Notes under the pieces: generated by a model
The model's database searches: none
The model's input: only the letters and a program-made list of their open reading frames with translations
What the model was told of the DNA's origin: nothing
Shown here: piece after piece, positions 27,931-36,144 of the stretch
How positions within the stretch are numbered: the first letter of the stretch is position 1
Layout of the letters: every line of letters begins with the position of its first letter
DNA from: JAGSPQ01 sp038206395
Lineage (GTDB): Bacteria > Myxococcota > Myxococcia > Myxococcales > Myxococcaceae
DNA length: 64,000 nt
Assembly: GCA_038206395.1 (NCBI GenBank)
Contig: JBBRAX010000013.1
Span: 57,477 to 121,476 of the forward strand
Direction: 5' to 3'
Position numbers and translations under genes: made by a program

Positions 27931-28719
27931 TCAGCCCCTGGGGGCTCCGCGCAGGCCTTCGATCTCTTTCCGCAGGGCACCAATCTCTCGGAGGATGATT
28001 TCTGTATGGGCCTTCTCCTCGCCCTTCAGCTCTTCCGCGACCTGAAGCTGCATCGCGTTCACCACCACCGCGATGAACAGGTTGAGGACCATGAAGGTGG
28101 CCACGAGGAGGTAGATGACGAAGAAGATCCACGCGTACGGTGCCTGCACCATCACCAGGCGCGCGATGTCTGGCCAGCCCTCCACCGTCATCACCTGGAA
28201 CAGCGTGAACAACGAGGCGCCGATGCTTCCGAAGAGGTCCGGCGAGATTTTTCCGAACAGCTGGGTGGCGATCACTGACGAGACGTAGAGGACGAGGCCC
28301 ATCAGGCCGATGATCGACGCCATGCCCGGGACAGCGGCCAGAAGGGCTCCCACCACGCCGCGCATCGAGGGAACCATGGACACGAGCCGAAGCGCCCGCA
28401 GCACGCGCAGGGCGCGCAGCACGCTGAACACGCCGCTGGCCGGCAGCAGCGCGATGCCAACGATGACGAGGTCGAACACCCGCCACGGATCGCGGAAGAA
28501 GAGGCCCCGGTAGACGAACATCCGCAAGAGCAGCTCACCCACGAACACGCTCAAGGCCACGCGGTCGAACACGTGGAGTGCGGGGCCAAACGCCGCGCTC
28601 AATTCGGGCGAGGCTTCCATGCCCAGCGTCAAGGCGTTGGCCAGGACCAGGACGATGATCGCCACGTCGAAGCGCGGGCTCTCGACAAAGATGCGCGCGC
28701 GGTCTCGCAGGCTGGACAT
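27931..28719 (-). CDS. Voltage-gated cation channel, single six-helix subunit
   Basis: 262 residues, a bacterial homologue of voltage-gated Na/Ca channels that should form a homotetramer in the inner membrane. Helices S1-S3 lie at about 18-92. S4 has four arginines at every third position (R102, R105, R108, R111). The pore has a P-helix with the filter TVEGWPD (residues 178-184), then S6 (about 195-224). A C-terminal coiled coil follows (EELKGEEKAHTEIILREIGA, about 229-258) as in NaChBac-type channels. The filter keeps the ring Glu but has Gly and a later Asp, unlike the sodium-type TLESWSM; see findings. It follows hflC by 23 bases on the same strand, suggesting co-transcription with hflK-hflC. 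Confidence 0.9.
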   Translation of the reverse strand: MSSLRDRARIFVESPRFDVAIIVLVLANALTLGMEASPELSAAFGPALHVFDRVALSVFVGELLLRMFVYRGLFFRDPWRVFDLVIVGIALLPASGVFSVLRALRVLRALRLVSMVPSMRGVVGALLAAVPGMASIIGLMGLVLYVSSVIATQLFGKISPDLFGSIGASLFTLFQVMTVEGWPDIARLVMVQAPYAWIFFVIYLLVATFMVLNLFIAVVVNAMQLQVAEELKGEEKAHTEIILREIGALRKEIEGLRGAPRG

Positions 28720-28742
28720 GTTCTTTCCGGGGCCGAGCAGGC

Positions 28743-29687
28743 CTATTTCAGTGGCTTGGACGCGTGCCGCAGGTATCGGTAAAAGTCAGAGTCGGTTCCA
28801 AGGAACAACGAGGTCGAACTGTCGAGCGAAGACCGGTAGGCCTCCAACGTTCGAACGAATTGGTAGAACTCTGGGTCGCGGCCGAACACGTCCGCGTAGA
28901 TTCGGCTCGCTTCCGCGTCTGCTTTGCCCTGGATTTCCTGCGCACGCTTGTAGGCCTCCGACTGGATGCCCTTGAGCTCTCGCTCCTTCTGGCCGCGAAT
29001 CTCTGCCGACTTGCCCATTCCTTCAGACCTTGACCGTTCAGCAATTCGCTGACGCTCGGAAATCATCCGGTCGAACACCTTCACTTGAACTTCGTTCACG
29101 TAGTTGATTCGTCGAATCTGCACATCAACGAGCTCGACGCCAAACTCAGACACCACGGCTGAAGCCCGTTCGAGGATCCGTCGGGTGATTTTGTCGCGGC
29201 CGACCTCGATCTTCGCCCCGGCTTCCTGAAGTTCCTTGATCTCGGTGTACTCCTCGTCTTCGAACTCGCGGCTCGACGCTCGAACGACTTCGATCAGGTT
29301 GTAGCTGGCGATTGCGTTTCGGGTTTCACCGTCGATCATGTCGTCGAGGCGCGATTGGGCCGTGCGCTCGTCGCGCATCCGCTGGAAGAAGCGCAGTGGG
29401 TCTGCGATGCGCCACCGCGCGAAGCTGTCGACCCAGATGTACTTCTTGTCCTTGGTGGGAATCTCGTTGGGCTCTCCCGACCATTCGAGCCAACGCTTCT
29501 CGAACCGATTCACTGTGTCTGCCAGGGGGAGCTTGAAGTGGAACCCCGGCTGAACGATCGCCGCTCCGATTGGCTCGCCAAAGCGCGTGATGACCGCCAG
29601 CTCTGTTTCGTCGAGCGTGTAACAGGCACATCCGCTCGAGCTCAGCCCAAGAAGAAGCACCCCCAATCCATACGCAGAGCGCTTCAT
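28743..29687 (-). CDS. hflC: HflC-like SPFH/Band 7 membrane protein
   Basis: 314 residues. HflC with HflK forms a large cage around the FtsH protease in the inner membrane and limits its access to substrates. One N-terminal hydrophobic segment is followed by the SPFH domain (ETELAVITRFGEPIGAAIVQ, PGFHFKLP, YIWVDSFARWRIADPLRFF, LDDMIDGETRNAIASYNLIE) and a long charged coiled coil (RQRIAERSRSEGMGKSAEIR, KADAEASRIYADVFG, DPEFYQFVRTLEAY) typical of HflC. Unusually, the N-terminal segment ends SSSGC, a lipobox-like sequence. Its start overlaps the hflK stop by 4 bases. No ftsH in the window. Confidence 0.92.
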   Translation of the reverse strand: MKRSAYGLGVLLLGLSSSGCACYTLDETELAVITRFGEPIGAAIVQPGFHFKLPLADTVNRFEKRWLEWSGEPNEIPTKDKKYIWVDSFARWRIADPLRFFQRMRDERTAQSRLDDMIDGETRNAIASYNLIEVVRASSREFEDEEYTEIKELQEAGAKIEVGRDKITRRILERASAVVSEFGVELVDVQIRRINYVNEVQVKVFDRMISERQRIAERSRSEGMGKSAEIRGQKERELKGIQSEAYKRAQEIQGKADAEASRIYADVFGRDPEFYQFVRTLEAYRSSLDSSTSLFLGTDSDFYRYLRHASKPLK

Positions 29688-30745
29688 CGTTTGGCATCCT
29701 TGGCGACGGCCGCCGTTTGGGGAGATACCGCTGAACCCATCTGGAGAATCGGAGTCAGGCCTTTGGTCGACTCGTCATCCACGATGACCTTCTGCCCCAC
29801 GCGCGGCAGGATTTCGGCCATCGTCTCCAGGTACAAGCGCCGACGAGTCACGTCGGGCGCCTTCTTGTACTCGTCGTAGATGAGCGCGAATCGATCGCTC
29901 TCGCCTTTGGCGCGGTTGACCCGCTCGATGGCGTACCCTTCTGCACCTTGAACCGCCTGCTCGGCCTCTCCCTTCGCGCGGGGAATCTCCTTGTTCAGCT
30001 CCGCATGGGCCTCATTGATCGCCCGCTCCTTTTCCTGAATCGCCTGGTTGACCTCGTTGAATGAAGGCTTCACCGGGTTGGGCGGGTTGACGTCCTGCAA
30101 GACGACTTGCTGGATATCGACCCCGGTTTCGTAGCGGTCAGCAAGCCTCTGAAGCAGCTCTTTGCTCTCGGTCGCGATCTTCTGACGGCCCGTGGTGAGC
30201 ACCTCGTTCACCGAGTGGTCACCCACCACCAGCCGCATCGAGGCCTCGGCGAGGCTCCGCAGGTTCTCGTCGACGTTGCGAACCTTGAAGAGGAACTTGT
30301 ACGGGTCGCTCACCTTGTACTGCACGATCCACTCGACGACCGCGACGTTGAGGTCCCCGGTAAGCATCAGCGATTCCCGCGACATCTCTGCCTCATCCGT
30401 GCGTCCCTGCCGAGCGCCAACCGGAGCGCCAGCCGGGGTCCGAAACCCGAACTCGAGCTTCAGCTGTCGCTGGATTGGAACCTTCGTCACGGCCTCGAGG
30501 CCGAACGGCAGGCGGAAGTGAGGCCCAGGGTCGGTGGTATGGGAGTAGCGGCCAAACTGGCGAATGACGCCCACCTCGTCGGGCTCGACCTGGTAGTACG
30601 ACGTCGCCACGCCGATCGCCGCCACGACAACAAACGCCAGGACAGCGCTCTTTCGCCAGCTCTCCTTCGCGCGCTTCTTGAACTCGCGCAGGACTTCAGC
30701 CGGATCTACGTCGCCGAGTTCGGGGCCCTGCTCTTTCCATCTCAC
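29684..30745 (-). CDS. hflK: HflK-like SPFH/Band 7 membrane protein
   Basis: 353 residues from a GTG at 30745 with AAGGAG seven bases upstream; this beats a longer frame that begins in intergenic DNA. A cytoplasmic N-terminus, one membrane helix (SAVLAFVVVAAIGVATSYYQ, about 34-53), then the SPFH domain (VEPDEVGVIRQFGRYSHTTD, PGPHFRLPFGLE, VVEWIVQYKVSDPYKFLFKV, DHSVNEVLTTGRQKIATESK) and a coiled-coil tail (PRAKGEAEQAVQGAEGYAIE). It ends with a Lys/Ala tail. Operon hflK-hflC-channel is likely. The roughly 220 bases upstream (30746-30967) are A/T-richer and should hold the promoters for this gene and the divergent gene at 30968. Confidence 0.92.
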   Translation of the reverse strand: MRWKEQGPELGDVDPAEVLREFKKRAKESWRKSAVLAFVVVAAIGVATSYYQVEPDEVGVIRQFGRYSHTTDPGPHFRLPFGLEAVTKVPIQRQLKLEFGFRTPAGAPVGARQGRTDEAEMSRESLMLTGDLNVAVVEWIVQYKVSDPYKFLFKVRNVDENLRSLAEASMRLVVGDHSVNEVLTTGRQKIATESKELLQRLADRYETGVDIQQVVLQDVNPPNPVKPSFNEVNQAIQEKERAINEAHAELNKEIPRAKGEAEQAVQGAEGYAIERVNRAKGESDRFALIYDEYKKAPDVTRRRLYLETMAEILPRVGQKVIVDDESTKGLTPILQMGSAVSPQTAAVAKDAKR

Positions 30746-30967
30746 GCGAACGCTCCTTGCTCTTTCCAGAGCTCCTGGATTGAGGGAGCGGGCAAGTAAT
30801 GCCGTGCGGTACATTTGTCTTGTTGAATGTTGTGCGCGAGTGCTTCCAAAAACCAGAAGAATGGCCGTGCGCGAAAAATGATCCGCGAAAGTAACTGTCG
30901 CTGACAGAACCCTCGCAATCCTGAAGGGTCCACCCGGGGAGAATCAAAGGGAGCCTTCGAGCCCCCC

Positions 30968-31534
30968 ATGACCTTCTTCCAGACCATCAAGTCATTGAAT
31001 CCGCTGAGCAAGCTCGGGCCGTCTGCCGCGGCGAAGGTGGCCACGGGCCTTCACGCCGGGCAGACGCTGGCCGACGTGATGCGCGACGCCTCTGACGGCG
31101 TCGCCCGCCAGGCCGTGCGGGAAGCGCTGGGTGCCTTCTCTGACGGCCCAGCCGCGCTGCTCATCACCTGCCTCATCGAGTCGAGCACCGCCGGGTGGGA
31201 GCGCCTCGCCACCCAGGTCGTCGCCAGCAAAGACCTGCCGCCCGAAGGCGCCTCGTGGGTCGCGGCGCGAATGATGCGCTACGGCGAATCGCTGAACAGC
31301 GACCCGATGTCGCAGCACCTCATCAACCTGGTCCTCTCGGTGACCGGCCTCCACGTCGAGGCGCTCATCATCGAAAGCGGCGACGTCGACGCGAACCGCC
31401 TTTCCGAGAAGCTCGCCGAGCTGATGAAGCAAGGCCTCTCGAGCGCCCTCTCGCGCAATGACCTCTCTCAGTCGCTGGTGTCGTCGTCGCGTCCGAGCCG
31501 CCGCGTCGCTGCGCCGCGCCCTTCGGCTGGTTAA
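30968..31534 (+). CDS. Hypothetical cytoplasmic protein, 188 residues
   Basis: Not recognised. It is Ala/Leu-rich and probably all-helical, without a signal peptide or membrane helix: LGPSAAAKVATGLHAGQTLA, DGVARQAVREALGAFSDGPA and a long helix ending DANRLSEKLAELMKQGLSSA. The C-terminal 25 residues are Ser/Arg/Pro-rich and probably disordered. It is divergent from hflK and converges with the PilZ gene, overlapping it by 4 bases at the 3' ends. Codon use is normal for the window, so it is a real gene. Confidence 0.6.
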   Translation: MTFFQTIKSLNPLSKLGPSAAAKVATGLHAGQTLADVMRDASDGVARQAVREALGAFSDGPAALLITCLIESSTAGWERLATQVVASKDLPPEGASWVAARMMRYGESLNSDPMSQHLINLVLSVTGLHVEALIIESGDVDANRLSEKLAELMKQGLSSALSRNDLSQSLVSSSRPSRRVAAPRPSAG

Positions 31535-31875
31535 CGGCCGAAGTTTTCGATGTGCCGCGCCATCGCGAGCTCGTCTGAGACATCGAGCTCGACGAACCGC
31601 ACGTGGAAGTCGAGGTCGTGCCCCTTCTCCATCACGCGAATGATTTCGCCCTTCGCGCGAATCTCTTTCGGCACGCCCGGCAGCCGGAACCGCACCTCGA
31701 CCTGGGTGCCGAACGGCGGGTAACGCCCCTTCCAGTAGATGCCGCCCAACGAGAGGTCGCCCTCGCGCTCGAGGTAGCTGCCGCCCTCGGTGGTGTCGCG
31801 CACCAGGAAAGTCATCGGCACGCGCGGGCTGTCGCGGCGCTCGTCGTCGCGCAGTATTTTTCGGCGATCAGCCAT
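31531..31875 (-). CDS. PilZ-domain protein
   Basis: 114 residues, one PilZ domain. The c-di-GMP-binding RxxxR is R14-DSP-R18, and the D/NxSxxG motif is DLSLGG at 40-45, so binding is expected. Strands YPPFGTQVEVRFRLPG and HDLDFHVRFVELD complete the barrel. Single PilZ proteins of this kind relay c-di-GMP signals to motility or polysaccharide machinery in myxobacteria. The start overlaps the 3' end of the purine nucleoside phosphorylase gene by 8 bases, so they are co-transcribed. Confidence 0.88.
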   Translation of the reverse strand: MADRRKILRDDERRDSPRVPMTFLVRDTTEGGSYLEREGDLSLGGIYWKGRYPPFGTQVEVRFRLPGVPKEIRAKGEIIRVMEKGHDLDFHVRFVELDVSDELAMARHIENFGR

Positions 31876-32722
31876 TCTTCGCCGCCTCGACCACGAACCG
31901 GCCCAGCAGCCGCATGAAGACGTCCTTCACCAGGTTCGCTGTCTCTGACACTTCCTCGTGCGACAGCTTCTGGTTGCCGATGCCCGCCGCGAGGTTGGTC
32001 ACGCAGCTCACGCCCGCGACCTTCACGCCCATGTGCGAAGCGACGATGACTTCGGGCACCGTCGACATCCCCACCGCGTCGGCGCCCAGCGTGCGCAGCA
32101 TTCGAATCTCGGCCGGTGTCTCGTACGACGGGCCCGACAGCTGCGCGTAGATGCCTTTCCTCAGCGAAATCTTTTCTGACGCGGCGCAGCCCTCGAGCAC
32201 CGCGAGCAGCTTCGGGTCGTACGCGTGGCTCATGTCGGGGAACCGCGGCCCCAACGTTTCCTCGTTCGGCCCGACCAGCGGGTTCCAGCCCGACAGATTC
32301 AGATGGTCGCTGATCGCCATCAGGTCGCCGACCTTGAAGCCCAGGTTGATGCCGCCCGCCGCGTTCGTCACCACCAGCACGCCTGGCTTGAAGCTGCACA
32401 ACACGCGCGCGGGGAAAGCGACCTGCCACGGCGCGTAGCCTTCGTAGAAATGCACCCGGCCCTGCATCGCCATCACCGGCACGCCGTCGCGCGTCCCCAG
32501 CACCAACCGGCCCGCGTGCCCCGCCACCGACGACTGCGGGAAGTTCGGCAGCTCGGCGTACGGAATCGCGACCTTGTCGGTGAGCGTGTCAGCAAAACCG
32601 CCCAGGCCACTGCCCAGAATCAGCGCCACCTTCGGTTGGAACCCAGGGGCCCTGGCCTTCACGACTGCGGCGCACTCGTTCACCAGCGCGTGAAGCCTTC
32701 CTTCGGGAAGCGAAGTCGTCAT
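31868..32722 (-). CDS. Purine nucleoside phosphorylase, trimeric type
   Basis: 284 residues, cytosolic. It splits inosine or guanosine (and deoxy forms) with phosphate into base and ribose-1-phosphate. Motifs of the trimeric PNP/MTAP family appear in order: ILGSGLGGF (phosphate), AGHAGRLVLG, MQGRVHFYEGY, VVTNAAGGIN, LSGPSYETPAEI, VGMSTVPEVIVA and VTNLAAGI (base binding, with Asn). The length fits the family. ATG 32722 is the natural start. It lies 43 bases after a lipoprotein gene and overlaps the PilZ gene downstream. Whether it is PunA/DeoD-named in this species cannot be told, so no symbol is given. Confidence 0.93.
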   Translation of the reverse strand: MTTSLPEGRLHALVNECAAVVKARAPGFQPKVALILGSGLGGFADTLTDKVAIPYAELPNFPQSSVAGHAGRLVLGTRDGVPVMAMQGRVHFYEGYAPWQVAFPARVLCSFKPGVLVVTNAAGGINLGFKVGDLMAISDHLNLSGWNPLVGPNEETLGPRFPDMSHAYDPKLLAVLEGCAASEKISLRKGIYAQLSGPSYETPAEIRMLRTLGADAVGMSTVPEVIVASHMGVKVAGVSCVTNLAAGIGNQKLSHEEVSETANLVKDVFMRLLGRFVVEAAKNG

Positions 32723-32765
32723 GGACGAAAAACTCTAGCGCCCTTCGCTGACCCCTTTGAGTTTT

Positions 32766-33677
32766 CTACCGGAACTGGTCACGCACCGGCGCCGTGCTCA
32801 CCGCGCTCTCGACCACCCGCCGCACGTCCGCCTCGCACGCTTCGTCTCCGTCGGGGCACACCGCGACCACCCGCAACAGCCACGCGTTGTCTCCGGCTTC
32901 CCAGCGCCGCCAGTGCACCGCCGTCGGCGTCAGCTGCGCGCCCACCATCACCTCGCCAAAGCCGGTGTGGCCCCACGCGTCGTTGGCCACCTGCCAGTCA
33001 GACGGCGCGATGACCTTCCCCGGAGCATGAAGCGCCAGCTCGAGCACCTCGTGCACCACTGGCGCGGGGTCTGCCAAGGGACGGCGTCGCTCGATGCGGT
33101 ACATCAACGCCGACGTCACCCCCTTCGCCGCGCCTCGCATCACCATCGTCCAGCGGTCAGTGGAGAAGTCGAAGCGCGCCCAGCCGGGCACCAGCAGCCG
33201 CACCCCCACCGCGTCGACCTCTCCGCGTGAGTTCGACAGCCCGAGCTCAGGGTGTGACTTCCAGGCGTCTGTCAGCGCGGCAATCGGCCCGAACAGCGCG
33301 TCCCACCTCTCGAGCTCGCCGCCCGGGCCTTCCAGCGTCCAGTGCATCTGCGGCGTCAGCTCCTGGTCGTTCTGAAAAACGCGGGGGAGCAGGGTGAGAG
33401 AAACCGTCGCTCCGGCTTGCGAGACGTCGGCCGCCCAACCCCGGCCCAGCCCCGACGCGCCGACCACCACGTCGGTGACCAGCGTGCCCGCGCGACGGTC
33501 GTGCTCGAGCACCTTCCACCCAGACGCCTCGAGCGTCAGCCACGCCGCATCGAAGACCTCGTCGAAGTCGGCCGGAATCGCCCGGCTCGCCCGTGACTGC
33601 AGCTGCGCCGGGCTCAACGGTGCCGGGCCGCGCGGCGCACAAGCCGCCAGCACCAGCAGGACGACCACCCTTCTCAA
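32766..33677 (-). CDS. Lipoprotein of unknown function, TTG start
   Basis: 303 residues. The TTG at 33677 overlaps the stop of the dehydrogenase gene as TTGA, giving the signal peptide MRRVVVLLVLAAC with Cys 13; other starts would leave no basic N-region. The N-terminal part (PADFDEVFDAAWLTLEASGW, KVLEHDRRAGTLVTDVVVG) resembles the BamC/DUF-like mixed alpha-beta fold of small outer-membrane lipoproteins. The remainder is beta-rich with many Trp and is not recognised. It appears transcribed with the dehydrogenase upstream and PNP downstream. The function is unknown. Confidence 0.65.
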   Translation of the reverse strand: MRRVVVLLVLAACAPRGPAPLSPAQLQSRASRAIPADFDEVFDAAWLTLEASGWKVLEHDRRAGTLVTDVVVGASGLGRGWAADVSQAGATVSLTLLPRVFQNDQELTPQMHWTLEGPGGELERWDALFGPIAALTDAWKSHPELGLSNSRGEVDAVGVRLLVPGWARFDFSTDRWTMVMRGAAKGVTSALMYRIERRRPLADPAPVVHEVLELALHAPGKVIAPSDWQVANDAWGHTGFGEVMVGAQLTPTAVHWRRWEAGDNAWLLRVVAVCPDGDEACEADVRRVVESAVSTAPVRDQFR

Positions 33678-34681
33678 AGCGCCTGAATGATCGCCTGCGT
33701 GAACTCGGCCGTCGTCGCCGTGCCGCCCAGGTCGCCCGTGCGCACCTTGCCCGCCGAGTACACCTTGAAGACGGCCGTCTCGATTTGCCGCGCCAGTGAA
33801 GGCATCCCCAACCAGTCGAGCATCATCACGGCTGACATCAGCATCGCCGTCGGGTTCGCCAGCCCCTTGCCCGCGATGTCCGGAGCGGTGCCATGAACGG
33901 CCTCGAACATCGCCAGCTTCGCTCCGATGTTGGCGCCTGGGACGAGGCCGAGCCCGCCGACCAGGCCGGCGCAGAGGTCGCTGATGATGTCGCCATACAG
34001 GTTTTCCATCACCATCACGTCGTAGCGCGAAGGGTCCTTCACCAGCTGCATGCACAGCGCGTCGACGATGACCTCTTCCGACGCGATGCTCGGGAAGTCG
34101 CGCGCGGCGCGGCGGAAGCAGTCGAGGAAGAGCCCGTCAGACAGCTTCATGATGTTCGCCTTGTGCACGGCGGTGACCTTCTTCCGCCCCATCTTCACCG
34201 CGTGCTCGAAGGCGAAGCGGCAGATGCGCGAGCTCGCCTTCTCGGTGATGATTTTCAGGCTCTCGACCACGCCCGGCACCACGATGTGCTCGAGGCCCGC
34301 GTAGAGGTCTTCGGTGTTCTCGCGCACGACGATGAGGTCGACGTCCTCGTAGCGGGTCTTCACGTTGGGCACCGACTTGATGGGCCGCAGGCTGGCGTAG
34401 AGGTCGAGCCGCTTGCGGATGCCGACGTTCGCCGAGACCAGGCCGCCGCCGATGCCCGTCGCGGTCGGGCCCTTGAGCCCCACCCCGTTGCGCATCACCG
34501 ACTCGATGGTCACGTCGGGCAGGTTGGTGCCGTGGCGGCTCACCGTCTCGGCGCCCGCGTCCTGGTGCTCGAACTCCAGCGGGGCTTTGGCCGCGACCAA
34601 CACCTGGCGGGTGGCCTCCATCACTTCCGGCCCGATGCCGTCACCGTTGATCAGCGTCACCTTCCGAATCGCGTCGGTCAT
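33674..34681 (-). CDS. NAD-type isocitrate dehydrogenase (isocitrate/isopropylmalate family)
   Basis: 335 residues. It closely resembles mitochondrial-type (IDH3) isocitrate dehydrogenases: TLINGDGIGPEVMEA, LDLYASLRPIKSVPNVKTRY, VDLIVVRENTEDLYAGLEH, VTAVHKANIMKLSDGLFLD, and late FEAVHGTAPDIAGKGLANPT. The reaction is oxidative decarboxylation of isocitrate to 2-oxoglutarate in the TCA cycle. The Ser-free ENTEDLY and the KANIMKLS stretch favour IDH over 3-isopropylmalate dehydrogenase, but substrate is inferred. It starts only 23 bases from the divergent TPR gene. Its stop is coupled to the lipoprotein start (TTGA). Confidence 0.88.
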   Translation of the reverse strand: MTDAIRKVTLINGDGIGPEVMEATRQVLVAAKAPLEFEHQDAGAETVSRHGTNLPDVTIESVMRNGVGLKGPTATGIGGGLVSANVGIRKRLDLYASLRPIKSVPNVKTRYEDVDLIVVRENTEDLYAGLEHIVVPGVVESLKIITEKASSRICRFAFEHAVKMGRKKVTAVHKANIMKLSDGLFLDCFRRAARDFPSIASEEVIVDALCMQLVKDPSRYDVMVMENLYGDIISDLCAGLVGGLGLVPGANIGAKLAMFEAVHGTAPDIAGKGLANPTAMLMSAVMMLDWLGMPSLARQIETAVFKVYSAGKVRTGDLGGTATTAEFTQAIIQAL

Positions 34682-34704
34682 GCCGCTGCCATACCATCGA
34701 GCCG

Positions 34705-35973
34705 GTGAAGCCAGAACCCGCGTTGGTGGCGCTGCTCGAAAAGGTGGAAGACGGAGAACCGCTGAGCGACGCCGAGCTCGAGGCGTTGTCTGCGTACGCG
34801 CGCAAAGACGGCGGCCGGGTGTTGCGCACGGCGATGGCGCAGGCGCTGCTCGAACGTGACGCGGTGCAGGACGCGATGGCCGTGCTCGATGCGCTGTCTC
34901 GCGATTTTCCGCACGACGTCCAGGTCGCGCTGGCCCGGGCGCGCGCCTACGTCTCGCAAGAAAGGTACGGCGAGGCCGAGGCGCCGCTACAGCACGCGCT
35001 GCGGTTGAACCCGGGTGACCCCGAGGCGCTCAAGGCGCTGGCCGTGCTGGCGATGCGCCGCGGAGAGATTGCGAAAGCGCGCGCGCTGGTGAGCCAGGTG
35101 CTGAGGGTCGACCCTTTCGATGGCGAGGCGCAGCAGCTGTCGGCCGAGCTCGACTCGGGTGACGTGCTGCCCCCCGAGAGCATTCCGCTCCTCAACGATT
35201 TTACGGAAAGGCTCGTCAAGCAGCTGTTCGCGCAGTCGACGCCGCACCTGCTGCAGAAAGACCAGCTGCTGGTGCGGATGGGGAAGGGCGGCGTCGGGCG
35301 GCTCGACCTGAAGTCGCTGTACCGCGGCTTCCTCGATGGAGCCAAGTCGTTGGACATCGCCGTCGAGATTCTCGCCCGCGAGCTGGCAGAAAGGTCGCTG
35401 GGAATTCCGGCCGGCCGGCTGCCGCTGCTCGCCACGGTGCTGCCCGTGCTGCGCGACCCTTCTTTCCTCGACCGCGCCGTTGGCGCCGCCCACCGCGAAG
35501 GGCCTGCCGGGCTGCACGTGTTCTTCACGCTCAAAGACCCCGAGCTCGTCCGCTACATCCCCGAAGGGGTGGTGCGGTCGCACCGGCTGACGCTCGAAGA
35601 GCTCGACGCCGCGGCCTGGAAGAACCTGGGGGTCGAGCCGCCGCAGCTGCGCCCCATCGCGCTCGAGTCAGGGGCGCTGCGCCTTTCCGACGCGAGCACT
35701 GGGTTGTGGGCCGTGGCGGGGGGCGATGGGCACGACGCCGCCCGGCTGTTGTCGCCGACGCACCAGCGGTACCTCGAAGAACGGCTGGGGCAGACGCCGC
35801 TGCGCGTGTACCTGGGCCTGCGCGAGCTGGTGTTGCTGTGTCGGCAGGACGACGCGGTGAACGTCGAGAAGTTGTCGGGGCTCGAGGCCTCGTCCGACGG
35901 AATTCCGGGGGCGTTCAGCTACGCCGCGGGCCGCATCACCCGACTCGACGAGTGGGGGCTTCAAAAAAAGTGA
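34705..35973 (+). CDS. TPR protein with DUF1444-like C-terminal region
   Basis: 422 residues, cytoplasmic. TPR-type repeats at about 45-150 (AMAVLDALSRDFPHDVQVAL, ARARAYVSQERYGEAEAPLQ, RRGEIAKARALVSQVLRVDP). The rest resembles the DUF1444 fold: VGRLDLKSLYRGFLDG, LLPLLATVLP-type strands, LRVYLGLRELVLLCRQDD and a closing IPGAFSYAAGRITRL. The start is a GTG only 23 bases from the divergent dehydrogenase start, so the leader must be very short. The 3' end overlaps an inverted repeat with a minus-strand T-tract. The function is unknown. Confidence 0.65.
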   Translation: MKPEPALVALLEKVEDGEPLSDAELEALSAYARKDGGRVLRTAMAQALLERDAVQDAMAVLDALSRDFPHDVQVALARARAYVSQERYGEAEAPLQHALRLNPGDPEALKALAVLAMRRGEIAKARALVSQVLRVDPFDGEAQQLSAELDSGDVLPPESIPLLNDFTERLVKQLFAQSTPHLLQKDQLLVRMGKGGVGRLDLKSLYRGFLDGAKSLDIAVEILARELAERSLGIPAGRLPLLATVLPVLRDPSFLDRAVGAAHREGPAGLHVFFTLKDPELVRYIPEGVVRSHRLTLEELDAAAWKNLGVEPPQLRPIALESGALRLSDASTGLWAVAGGDGHDAARLLSPTHQRYLEERLGQTPLRVYLGLRELVLLCRQDDAVNVEKLSGLEASSDGIPGAFSYAAGRITRLDEWGLQKK

Positions 35974-36009
35974 AGCAGAGCCCGCCGCGCACCGGCCAGG
36001 CTCTGCTTC
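35963..36009 (-). terminator. Rho-independent terminator for the minus strand
   Basis: An 11-base perfect stem (GAAGCAGAGCC at 35972-35982 with GGCTCTGCTTC at 35999-36009) has a 16-base loop. On the minus strand it is followed by seven T's (35963-35969). It lies over the end of the plus-strand TPR gene and would stop transcription arriving from the right. On the plus strand there is no T-run, though the hairpin may still act. Confidence 0.6.
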
Positions 36010-36144
36010 GGGGCGACGCTGACTGCTCTCAAGAGGATGCGCCGCAAGAACATTGTCTTTTCGTGCAAGCCTTGGTTGCGGTCGCCTTCTGGAAGAACCC
36101 CTGACGTTCTGGGGGAATTTCCAGCGCATTGATTTGAAGGCAAG

